This document shows, piece by piece, positions 42,990 to 50,494 of a stretch of DNA of 64,000 nucleotides (within the stretch, counting starts at the first letter, position 1; each line of letters starts with the position of its first letter). Below the pieces are notes generated by a model. The model was not told the DNA's origin and did not search any database. It saw only the letters and a list, made by a program, of their open reading frames with translations. The DNA is from Saccharothrix syringae (lineage in GTDB: Bacteria > Actinomycetota > Actinomycetes > Mycobacteriales > Pseudonocardiaceae). A program made the translations under genes and the position numbers. The DNA lies in contig NZ_CP034550.1 in NCBI RefSeq assembly GCF_009498035.1, positions 9,672,001 to 9,736,000 on the forward strand. Reading direction: 5' to 3'.

Positions 42990-43952
42990 ATGAAGGCTGT
43001 TGCTCTTCTATCGGTGGCTCTTTTCTCGGTGGCGGCGTGCGGTGGCGGGCAGATCGGCGACACCGGCGGCGCGGGTGACGCCAAGCGGATGGTGCTCATC
43101 CCCGGCGTGGCCGCCGAGCCGTTCTACATCTCCCTGGAGTGCGGGTTCCGCGAGGCGGCCTCGGAAGCCGGGTACTCGGTCGACGTGCAGGCGCCCGCGA
43201 AGTTCGACTCGACGCTGCAGGCGCCCATCGTCACGGGCGTGCTCGCGAACAAGCCGGGCGCGGTGCTCATCGCGCCGACCGACGACAAGGCGATGGCGGG
43301 GCCGGTCAAGCAGCTCGCCGACGCGGGCATCAAGGTCGTCGAGGTGGACACGAGGCTGGAGGACACCTCGATCGCCGTGTCCACGGTGTCGTCGAACAAC
43401 GAGCAGGGCGGGCGGCTGGCCGCCCGGACCCTGGCCCGCCTGGTCGGTGGCGGGACGGGTTCGGTGCTGGTGCTCAACACGAGGGCGGGGACCTCCACCA
43501 CCGACGCGCGGGCGGCCGGGTTCGAGGACGAGGTGAAGAAGTACCCGAACCTGCGGTACGTGGGCCAGCAGTACACCGACAACGAGCCCGACCAGGCGGC
43601 GTCCAAGGTGACCGCCACGCTGGCCGCGAACCCCGATTTGGTCGGGGTGTTCGCGACCAACCTGAACACCGGCGAGGGCGCCGCCACGGGCCTGCGCAAC
43701 GCGGGCCGGACCGGCGCGGTGAACCTGGTGGGGTTCGACGCCTCGCCCAAGCAGGTGGCCGACCTGCGGGCCGGGGCGGTGCAGGCGCTGATCGCGCAGG
43801 ACCCGGCGACCATCGGTCGGACCGGGGTGGAGCAGGCGGTGGCCGCCCTGGAGGGGCGTGAGGTGCGGCGGGACGTCGAGACCGACCTGGTGGCGTTGAC
43901 CAGGGAGGACATGGACGCCAACTCGCGGTACTTCTACAAGCAGCAGTGCTGA
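42990..43952 (+). CDS. sugar-binding lipoprotein of the ABC transporter
   Basis: A 320-aa precursor with lipobox FSVAAC (cleavage before Cys18). The rest is a Peripla_BP_4 sugar-binding fold (FYISLECGFREAASEAGY, VTGVLANKPGAVLIAPTDDKAM, VFATNLNTGEGAATGLRNAG, VGFDASPKQVADLRAG). It captures the sugar for the CUT2 permease. The ATG at 42990 follows GAGAGGGCGGG. It is the last gene of the operon and precedes a terminator. Confidence 0.92.
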   Translation: MKAVALLSVALFSVAACGGGQIGDTGGAGDAKRMVLIPGVAAEPFYISLECGFREAASEAGYSVDVQAPAKFDSTLQAPIVTGVLANKPGAVLIAPTDDKAMAGPVKQLADAGIKVVEVDTRLEDTSIAVSTVSSNNEQGGRLAARTLARLVGGGTGSVLVLNTRAGTSTTDARAAGFEDEVKKYPNLRYVGQQYTDNEPDQAASKVTATLAANPDLVGVFATNLNTGEGAATGLRNAGRTGAVNLVGFDASPKQVADLRAGAVQALIAQDPATIGRTGVEQAVAALEGREVRRDVETDLVALTREDMDANSRYFYKQQC

Positions 43953-43972
43953 GGCCGCGGGGCTGACCGGTC

Positions 43973-43995
43973 GGGGCGGGGAGCGCCCCCGCCCC
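43973..43995 (+). terminator. terminator of the mannoside-uptake operon
   Basis: GGGGCGGG (43973-43980) pairs with CCCGCCCC (43988-43995), loop seven bases, 20 bp after the last stop. The rest of the gap to 44185 shows no gene. Confidence 0.7.
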
Positions 43996-44185
43996 GGCTG
44001 CCGCGCTCGCCGCGAGGCGGGAGCAGTGATCGCCGTCTACCGGCCGACGGCCGCGAGCCTTCTGCCCCTGAGGCGTGTGACACAGCCGGAGATGGAGCCC
44101 GATTATTGCGGACTTCCAGTTCTTTCATGTGGATACCCTGGCCCGTTGGAGAGCAGCCGTCGGGCCGTTACGGGAGCAGTCGGAC

Positions 44186-44641
44186 ATGAGCTACTACGAT
44201 GACGACGAGGACGACCGCTACTCCGGACCGACTTACAACGACGCGTCAGGCTGGTCGCACAACTCGATCCAAGCTCGCAACATATATGACGGAGTGCATT
44301 ATTACGCCCCCGACACGGGGGACGGACCGATCGTCTACTTCCGACCGGGTGCGATAGTCGTACTGGTCGGTGTCCTGTACATAATCGCCTCGGCTTACGC
44401 CCACGCGATACTCAACCTGGACCTGACGGTCTGGGAGTGGGCAAAACTTGCCGTTAGCAGCCTGCTCGTCATTCCCGTTTTTTATGCCACCGAGCGCACG
44501 TTTCACCTGGACGTCTTCGTTGCCCTACGCCTCTTCATCACTCTCGCCATCATAGTCCTTGCATTCTTGCACGGAACGGATTGGGCACTCACTCAAGGAC
44601 TTGCGAGTTTCATCGGGGACTGGCTGGTCTGGCGCTTCTGA
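44186..44641 (+). CDS. small membrane protein with RHIM/BASS-like N-terminal motif
   Basis: A 151-aa protein starting MSYYDDDEDDRYSG. Residues about 24-37 read HNSIQARNIYDGVHYY. This resembles the N-x-[IV]-[IV]QA...GGVHF motif shared by actinobacterial NLR/NACHT proteins and their effectors (bacterial amyloid signalling motifs). Three to four hydrophobic segments follow (IVVLVGVLYIIASAYAHAIL, LAVSSLLVIPVFYA, LFITLAIIVLAFL). It could be a membrane-disrupting effector triggered by an amyloid-seeding NLR, but this is inference. GC content and codon use (many A/T-ending codons) differ from neighbours, suggesting acquisition. An upstream GTG at 44129 would add 19 residues. Confidence 0.65.
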   Translation: MSYYDDDEDDRYSGPTYNDASGWSHNSIQARNIYDGVHYYAPDTGDGPIVYFRPGAIVVLVGVLYIIASAYAHAILNLDLTVWEWAKLAVSSLLVIPVFYATERTFHLDVFVALRLFITLAIIVLAFLHGTDWALTQGLASFIGDWLVWRF

Positions 44642-44660
44642 GCAGTCCACCGCGCTCCGG

Positions 44661-44666
44661 TAGCGT
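44661..44666 (+). promoter_or_regulatory. -10 element of the NUDIX gene (leaderless type)
   Basis: TAGCGT ends eight bases before the GTG at 44675. Confidence 0.4.
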
Positions 44667-44674
44667 TCTGCCCT

Positions 44675-45232
44675 GTGGCTGCCGAGGAGACCCCTACCGA
44701 GTTGACTCGCTGGACCATCCACGGCGAGCGCCTGGTGGACGACACCCGCAAGCTCAACGTCAGCATCGCCCACGTCGAGCTGCCCGACGGCGTGCACTTC
44801 GAGCAGTGGGTGCTGCGGATGCCCAAGGCCGTCATGACGCTGGTCTTGGACGACGCCCGCGACCATGTCCTGATGATCTACCGCCACCGCTGGATCATGG
44901 ATCGCTGGACGTGGGAGCTGCCCGGCGGCTACCTCGATCCGGACGAGGACCCTGCCGACTGCGCGATGCGCGAAGCCATTGAGGAGACCGGCTGGAAGCC
45001 ACGCAGCGTCGAGCTGCTGACCACATTCCAGCCGCTCACCGGCACCGCCGACTTCGAAAACCTGATCTACGTGGGCCACGGAGCCGAGAACACCGGCCAG
45101 CAGGCCGACATCAACGAAGCCGAGCGCGTCGCCTGGATCCCCCTCGCCAAGATCAAGGACATGCTCGCAGGCGGCGAGATCATCGGAGCCGCCGCGCAGA
45201 TCGGTCTGCTACACGTCCTGGCCTTCCGCTGA
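44675..45232 (+). CDS. NUDIX hydrolase
   Basis: A 185-aa protein. The Nudix box is complete: GYLDPDEDPADCAMREAIEE followed by TGW, fitting GX5EX7REUXEEXGU. The RWIMDRWTWELPGG strand before the box resembles ADP-ribose/ADP-sugar pyrophosphatases. The substrate is unproven. It is translated from a GTG close behind a TAGCGT element. Its last 24 bp overlap the convergent XRE regulator gene. Confidence 0.88.
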   Translation: MAAEETPTELTRWTIHGERLVDDTRKLNVSIAHVELPDGVHFEQWVLRMPKAVMTLVLDDARDHVLMIYRHRWIMDRWTWELPGGYLDPDEDPADCAMREAIEETGWKPRSVELLTTFQPLTGTADFENLIYVGHGAENTGQQADINEAERVAWIPLAKIKDMLAGGEIIGAAAQIGLLHVLAFR

Positions 45233-46594
45233 CCCGACGATCCCCATAGCCCGCATCTCCGCGAACAGCTCCCCCGCCACCGGCTCACCCGCGAAGGGCG
45301 CCAGCCGAGCGGCCACGTCCGCCAGGTACGTCACCGTCCGCACCGAGTTCAGGTTGACCGCCATCCGCAGCGCGGCCAGTCCGACCTCGCACGCCTCCTC
45401 CACCCGCCGCTGGTCGGCCAGGATCGAGGCGAGCAACGCCGTGTTGAACAACCGCCCCCGCTCGTACCCCTCGCTCATCTCCAACGACCGCCGAGCGAAC
45501 CCCTCCGCCTCATCCGAACGCCCGAGATCCCGGAAGCAGTGCGCGAACTTCGCCGCCAGGTACGCCGCGTCGAAGTAGCCCAACCACTCCGGCACCGACG
45601 AGCCCTCAGCCGCCGAGAACAACGCCTCAGCCTCCCGCAACACCGCCACGGCCTTCCGAGAGTCGCGCTGCAACGCCAGCCCGTGCGCCTCCATCACCGC
45701 GGCTTCGGCCTGCAACACCCCCAGCCCGGTCCGCGAAGCACTGTCCCGAGCCCCACGCGCCAGGTCGACCGCCACCAACGGCGACCGGAAGAACGCCGCG
45801 TGATGACTCATCCCCGCCAGCATCTCCGCAGCCAGCGCGTCATCCCCCACGTCCTTGCACAACCGCAACGCCTGCCGCAGGTGCTTGCGCCCCGCGTCGA
45901 CGTCCCCCACGTCGTAGGCCATCCACCCGGCGAGCTGGTTCATCTCCGCCACAGCTCCGAACAGCTCCCGCCGCACCCCGTCCCGGAACCGCCCAGCCCG
46001 CAGCAACGGCACAGCCTCGCCAACGAGGTACTGACTCACCGTCGCCCGCGCGTGCCCACCACCGAACCGGTTGTCGAGCTGCCGGAACGTCCGCGTCATC
46101 GCCCGCAGCGTCTCCACGTCAGGCGTCCCCACGACCCGCTCCACAGCCGGCACGGGAGCCCCCGCCGTGAACCACCCGAACGACCGTCCCCGGCGCTCCT
46201 GTAGAGACTCCACCGAAGCCTCCTGGAACCGGAACCACAGCAGCGCCTCAGGTACCCGCAGCGCCCGCGCCCACCGTTCGAGCTTCACCAGGTCGCTCGG
46301 AGGCGTGCGACCGGCCTCGACGTGGGACACATGCCCCTGCGACAGGCCGAGCCAACGCCCCAGCCGAGCCTGCGTCAAAGCCGGGGTGTGAGCGAACCGG
46401 TAGGCCCGCATGATCCGCCCGAAATGGCGCGAGGCGAAAGCCTCACGAAACTCATCGGTAGCCCAGAAGTCCACCGGCTTGACAGGCGCACAGCTCGCCT
46501 GAGCATCACGCCGCCCACAAGCCGCGCACAGCCAGGCACGATTGTCGGCCGCTAGCCTCGCCCCGCACCCCCGGCACTGCCGTTTCGCGCCCAT
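45209..46594 (-). CDS. XRE-family regulator with zinc ribbon and TPR-like C-terminus
   Basis: A 461-aa protein. A small N-terminal zinc ribbon (CRGCG...CAACG) precedes a Cro/C1-type HTH (LTQARLGRWLGLSQGHVSHVEAGR). About 300 residues of TPR-type helices follow (LGVLQAEAAVMEAHGLALQR, AAYLAAKFAHCFRDLGRSDEAEGFA). This is the common actinomycete layout for regulators paired with small exported or phage-like proteins. The ATG at 46594 (MGAKRQCRGCG) is preferred to a frame opening 39 bp upstream. It diverges from the 88-aa gene. Confidence 0.85.
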   Translation of the reverse strand: MGAKRQCRGCGARLAADNRAWLCAACGRRDAQASCAPVKPVDFWATDEFREAFASRHFGRIMRAYRFAHTPALTQARLGRWLGLSQGHVSHVEAGRTPPSDLVKLERWARALRVPEALLWFRFQEASVESLQERRGRSFGWFTAGAPVPAVERVVGTPDVETLRAMTRTFRQLDNRFGGGHARATVSQYLVGEAVPLLRAGRFRDGVRRELFGAVAEMNQLAGWMAYDVGDVDAGRKHLRQALRLCKDVGDDALAAEMLAGMSHHAAFFRSPLVAVDLARGARDSASRTGLGVLQAEAAVMEAHGLALQRDSRKAVAVLREAEALFSAAEGSSVPEWLGYFDAAYLAAKFAHCFRDLGRSDEAEGFARRSLEMSEGYERGRLFNTALLASILADQRRVEEACEVGLAALRMAVNLNSVRTVTYLADVAARLAPFAGEPVAGELFAEMRAMGIVGSAEGQDV

Positions 46595-46751
46595 CACCAC
46601 CCCTGACCTGCGCCTGGACCCGAGTGTAGCCACGTGGACACCCGCCGACCTGCGGATATTGGCAGCGTCGATATCTCATGCACCAACGTGGTGCATCGAG
46701 CCCGAGCCGTCCCGCATCGTCGTGATCAGAAGAACGACGGAGGAAGTCGGA

Positions 46752-47018
46752 ATGGCCTTCTACGTGCTCGCACAACCGGAAGAACAGGCATCGGCCGCAC
46801 TGGTCGAGCAGACGCCCGGACAACCGAACCTGATCGCCGACGTCGGCGGTTCGCAGATCGCCGTACAGGTGGCCAACCACCCGGAGGGCCTGAAGCTGGC
46901 CGCCGGTTTCGCCTGGGAACTCGCCAGGGCCGCCACGGAGTTCGCCACCCGGTGCCAGGAACTGGCGATGTCCCAGGACCCCAACGCCTACGGCAGGCAC
47001 GCCGAGATCACCGGCTGA
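46752..47018 (+). CDS. small conserved hypothetical protein (88 aa)
   Basis: MAFYVLAQPEEQASAALVEQ begins a short soluble protein with a central strand pair (IADVGGSQIAVQVAN) and a helix (AAGFAWELARAATEFATRCQEL). The family is found next to XRE regulators in actinomycetes, but no function is known to me. GGAGGAAG eight bases before the ATG fixes the start. The next frame begins five bases after its stop. Confidence 0.6.
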   Translation: MAFYVLAQPEEQASAALVEQTPGQPNLIADVGGSQIAVQVANHPEGLKLAAGFAWELARAATEFATRCQELAMSQDPNAYGRHAEITG

Positions 47019-47022
47019 CGCC

Positions 47023-47175
47023 ATGACCCCGGAGGACGTGAAGAGCCTGCTCACCTACGACATGTACACCGATCACCCGTGCCACCCTCGTGGTGGCCGG
47101 TTCGCGGCCACCGGCCCTCACAGGTACTTGTTGGCCAACTCCGAGTACTCCTTCTCCAGGTCGTCGGCCAGGTAG
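47023..47175 (+). pseudogene. truncated 5' end of a gene (MTPEDVKSLLTYDMYTD...)
   Basis: About 20 natural-looking residues, MTPEDVKSLLTYDMYTDHPC, follow the 88-aa gene at operon spacing. The frame then runs through the terminator hairpin and into the end of the opposite gene until TAG 47175. The rest of the gene has probably been deleted. Confidence 0.4.
47092..47112 (-). terminator. terminator hairpin of the TPR gene
   Basis: GGTGGCCG and CGGCCACC (8-bp perfect stem, loop GTTCG) sit six bases beyond the gene end at 47118. It may serve both strands. Confidence 0.6.
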
Positions 47176-48116
47176 GCGACATAGGCCCAAGGCACCTCGT
47201 GCACGTGGTCGCGCATGCCCAGCAGGTGCCGCTTGGCCCGGGGCGCGTCGTCCGCCAGCGCGAAGGCCGCCGCGAAGAGGTTGTGCGCCTGCAGCGCCCG
47301 CGGGTGCGGTTTGCCGGATTCGGCGTCCCACTTGTCGGCCGCCGCGGCGATCTCGTCGCGGTGGCGGCTGAAGTAGCGCATCTTGAGACCGGCGATCTTC
47401 AACGCGCTGCGCGCCTGCACGGCGTCCTCGAACTGCTCCAGGAAGATCTCGAAGTGCGCCAGCGGCAGCATCGCCACCACCGGGTTGCCCGGCGGCGCGG
47501 CGTCCACGCTGCCCTGCGCGAACGCCATCATCTCCTCGGCCGAGCCGCCCCACTTGGCGGCCAGGATCTGCAACCGCGTCCAGTGCGCCGGGTACAGCGT
47601 CGGGCAGCGGGACGCGATCTCGCGCCACACCTCGTCCTTCTGCTCCCGGTCGACCTGCAACCCCAGGCCCGCGGTCTGGAGCTGCGCCCACGGCACGGCG
47701 TCGCGCGGGAGGAGCTTGGCCGCCTCGTGGAGGGGGCCGACGGCCTTGCGCAGGGTGCCGAAGAAGACCTTGAACCGGTCCTTGCCGACGCTGTCCGCCC
47801 GCCCCGACCCCCGGATCGCCCACGCCTCCCGCACGAACGCCGTGCCGGCCAGCAGCCACAGGTCGGGGTCGCCGTTGCCCTTGGCCAGCTCCAGCAGCTC
47901 GTCGGCGTGGCCGATGGCGTGCTCGCCCAGCACCTCGACGCGCAGCGCGCGCACCTCGGGCTCCTCGCGGCACTCCGCCAGCACGGTCGTGGCGGCCCTC
48001 AGGTGACCCGCGTCCATCTCCTCCGCGGCGATGTCCAGGATCGCGTCGTCGTAGGTGTGGTCGCGCACGACCTCGCGGGCCACCGCGGCCGGGCGCTTCC
48101 TCCGGAAAATCCCCAC
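47118..48116 (-). CDS. TPR-type hypothetical protein
   Basis: A 332-aa soluble, helix-rich protein beginning VGIFRRKRPAAVAREVVRDH. Repeating helical pairs (AAEEMDAGHLRAATTVLAECR, HADELLELAKGNGDPDLWLLAGTAFVREAWAIRG, FEIFLEQFEDAVQARSALKIAG) suggest a TPR-like scaffold. No catalytic motif is seen. The GTG at 48116 is seven bases after TAAGGT, so it is probably leaderless; the frame extends upstream without similarity. It diverges from the S33 peptidase gene. Confidence 0.75.
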   Translation of the reverse strand: MGIFRRKRPAAVAREVVRDHTYDDAILDIAAEEMDAGHLRAATTVLAECREEPEVRALRVEVLGEHAIGHADELLELAKGNGDPDLWLLAGTAFVREAWAIRGSGRADSVGKDRFKVFFGTLRKAVGPLHEAAKLLPRDAVPWAQLQTAGLGLQVDREQKDEVWREIASRCPTLYPAHWTRLQILAAKWGGSAEEMMAFAQGSVDAAPPGNPVVAMLPLAHFEIFLEQFEDAVQARSALKIAGLKMRYFSRHRDEIAAAADKWDAESGKPHPRALQAHNLFAAAFALADDAPRAKRHLLGMRDHVHEVPWAYVAYLADDLEKEYSELANKYL

Positions 48117-48123
48117 TCCAGCG

Positions 48124-48129
48124 ACCTTA
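48124..48129 (-). promoter_or_regulatory. -10 element of the TPR gene (leaderless type)
   Basis: TAAGGT on the minus strand ends seven bases before the GTG at 48116. Confidence 0.4.
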
Positions 48130-48244
48130 CTTCTCTCCGAGCCCGACCGGCTTAAGTCTTTCGTAGAGCCGAACAGGGCCTTTTTGCGCTTGTCCCCCAC
48201 AGTACGCACGCGATGGGGTGGGGACCTCGACCGGAGGGGGATCC

Positions 48245-49789
48245 ATGCGAAGAAGACTGTCCACCGCACTGGCCGCGGTCCTGCTCGCCGCCGGGCTGCC
48301 CGCCCTGGCCCAGGCCGCACCGGGCCGGCAGTCGGACCGGCAGCCGAACCCGCACTTCGACCAGGTGCTGAGCTGGGCGCCGTGCACCGACCTCGACGGC
48401 CTGGAGTGCGCCACCTACACCGCGCCGATGGACTGGCGCACCCCGGCCGACGGCCGGGCCATCACCATCGCGATCAGCCGGCTCAGGCCGGCGAGCGGCC
48501 AGGCCAAGGGCGTCGTGCTGACCAACCCCGGCGGCCCCGGCGGTCCGGGCCGCGCGCTGCCGCTGGCGTTCGCGCACCGCGCCAAGCTCGTGGACAACAT
48601 GGAGGTCATCGGCATCGACGTGCGCGGCACGGGCGCGAGCGACAACCTCACGTGCGGCGGCTTCAACTTCCTGTCGCTGACCGACCCGCGCGACCGGAGC
48701 CGGGCCAACACCAGGCTGATCTACGACTCCGCCGAGCTCCAGGCCACCGCCTGCCAGGCCCGCTCGGGCGAGTTCGGCAAGGTGGTCAACACCGAGCAGA
48801 CCGTCCGCGACCTGGACCTGCTGCGGCACCTGCTGGGCCGCGAGAAGGTGAGCTGGATCGGCTACTCCGGCGGCACCTGGATGGGCGCCTACTACGCGAC
48901 CTACTTCCCGGACCGCGTGGACAAGTTCGTGCTCGACTCGAACACCGACTTCACCAGCACGTTCCAGGACGTCTTCGACAACTTCGGCTACGGCTTCGAG
49001 CGCCGGTTCCGGGTCGACTTCCTGCCGTGGGTCGCCCGGTACGACGAGCTGTACCACCTGGGCACGACCGCCGAGCAGGTGCGGCAGGTGTACGAGACGA
49101 CGCGGGCGAAGCTGGCCACCGACCCGCTGCTCCTGCCGGACGGCACCCCGATCGACGCGGTGGCGCTGGACCTCACCCTGGTGCAGGTGCAGTACTCCAA
49201 GACGGCGTTCCCCGACGGCGCGCAGTTCCTGGCGGCGGTGGCGCAGGCCACCGCCGCGGGCGCGCGCACCGTCGCCGACGTCGGCCTGGCGCGGTACCCG
49301 CTCGTCGACTCGATCCTCGGCACCCGGTACGCCATCACCTGCAACGACACGAAGTTCCGCCACAACCGCACCACGCTGGCGCTGGAGGCGGAACGCCTGG
49401 GCCGGCAGTACCCGCTGATGGGCTACTACCAGCTGCTGGCGCCGTGCGCGTTCTGGGACCGGCCGGCGCTGGAGCTGAAGCGGCCGACCGGCCGGGGCGT
49501 GCCGCCGGTGCTGATGGTGCAGTCGGTGCGCGACCCGGCCACGCCGCTGGAGGGCGCGCAGCGGGCGCAGCGCCGGTTCGAGGGCGCGCGGCTGCTGACC
49601 GTGACCGACGAGGGCGACCACGGCATCTACGCGTTCGGCAACGCCTGCGTGGACGACGTGGTGGAGGCGTTCATCGTCGACGGCGCGGTGCCGCCGGCGC
49701 AGTCGACCTGCCCGGGTGTGCCGCTGCCCGACCCGACCGCGCCGACCGCCGCCGCGCAGCGGCCGACGTCGTTCGTCTGGCCGCTGTGA
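48245..49789 (+). CDS. secreted S33-family aminopeptidase (tripeptidyl aminopeptidase-like)
   Basis: A 514-aa precursor with a Sec signal (STALAAVLLAAGLPALAQAA). The alpha/beta-hydrolase core has NPGGPGGPG (oxyanion region), GYSGGTWMGAYY (nucleophile Ser), DPATPLEGA (Asp) and EGDHGIYAFGNAC (His). The C-terminal cap domain (TAP_C) with paired cysteines is typical of Streptomyces tripeptidyl aminopeptidases. It should clip peptides extracellularly. GGAGGGGGATCC before the ATG is a strong ribosome-binding site. Confidence 0.93.
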   Translation: MRRRLSTALAAVLLAAGLPALAQAAPGRQSDRQPNPHFDQVLSWAPCTDLDGLECATYTAPMDWRTPADGRAITIAISRLRPASGQAKGVVLTNPGGPGGPGRALPLAFAHRAKLVDNMEVIGIDVRGTGASDNLTCGGFNFLSLTDPRDRSRANTRLIYDSAELQATACQARSGEFGKVVNTEQTVRDLDLLRHLLGREKVSWIGYSGGTWMGAYYATYFPDRVDKFVLDSNTDFTSTFQDVFDNFGYGFERRFRVDFLPWVARYDELYHLGTTAEQVRQVYETTRAKLATDPLLLPDGTPIDAVALDLTLVQVQYSKTAFPDGAQFLAAVAQATAAGARTVADVGLARYPLVDSILGTRYAITCNDTKFRHNRTTLALEAERLGRQYPLMGYYQLLAPCAFWDRPALELKRPTGRGVPPVLMVQSVRDPATPLEGAQRAQRRFEGARLLTVTDEGDHGIYAFGNACVDDVVEAFIVDGAVPPAQSTCPGVPLPDPTAPTAAAQRPTSFVWPL

Positions 49790-49817
49790 GCCGTCGTGAA
49801 CCGCCGTGGGGGAGGGG

Positions 49818-50471
49818 TCAGAACGCCGAGCCGCCGTTCTGCCGCCTGCGCGCCGCGTACACACCGGCCTCGGTGCGCCGGTCGAAGCCCAGCTTGTGCA
49901 GCAGTGACGACACGTAGTTCTTGACCGTCTTCTCGGCCAGGTACAGCCGGTTCGCGATCTGCCGGTTGGTCAGGCCCTCGGCGATCAGGTCGAGGATCCG
50001 CCGCTCCTGCGGGCTCAGCGCCGCGTAGCGCGGGTCCTCGACCGGTCCGCCGCGCAGCCGCTGGAGCACCGTCGCGGTCACGCCCGAGTGCAGCAGCGAC
50101 CCGCCCGCCGCCAGCGTGCGGATCGCGGAGACCAGGTCGTTGCCCGAGACCTGCTTGAGCATGTACCCGGCGGCGCCCGCCATGATCGCGCCGAACAGCG
50201 CCTCGTCGTCGGAGTACGAGGTGAGCATCAGGCACGCGGGCGGCGGCTGGACCGTCGACCGGATCTCGCGGCACACGGTGACCCCGTCGCCGTCGGGCAG
50301 CCGCACGTCGATCACCGCCACGTCGGGGCGGTGGGTCACGGCGGCGGTCACGGCCGCGGCCGCGCTCTCCGCCTCGCCGACGACCTCGATGTCGGGTTCC
50401 ACGGCGAGCAGCTGCTGCAGGCCGCGCCGGACTATCTCGTGGTCGTCCACGAGCAGCACCGAGATGGACAT
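49818..50471 (-). CDS. NarL/LuxR response regulator (DevR/DosR-like)
   Basis: A 217-aa protein. The receiver domain has the acidic pocket (LLVDDHE), phospho-acceptor in VAVIDVRLPDGDG, Thr in LMLTSYSD and Lys in YMLKQVSG. The C-terminal LuxR HTH is LSPQERRILDLIAEGLTNRQIANRLYLAEKTVKNYVSSLL. The spacing and the DevR-specific sequence AEKTVKNYVSSLL fit the dormancy-type regulators. It lies directly after its cognate GAF kinase (23-bp gap). Confidence 0.9.
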   Translation of the reverse strand: MSISVLLVDDHEIVRRGLQQLLAVEPDIEVVGEAESAAAAVTAAVTHRPDVAVIDVRLPDGDGVTVCREIRSTVQPPPACLMLTSYSDDEALFGAIMAGAAGYMLKQVSGNDLVSAIRTLAAGGSLLHSGVTATVLQRLRGGPVEDPRYAALSPQERRILDLIAEGLTNRQIANRLYLAEKTVKNYVSSLLHKLGFDRRTEAGVYAARRRQNGGSAF

Positions 50472-50494
50472 TCCGCCTCCCCGCCCCGACAGCC

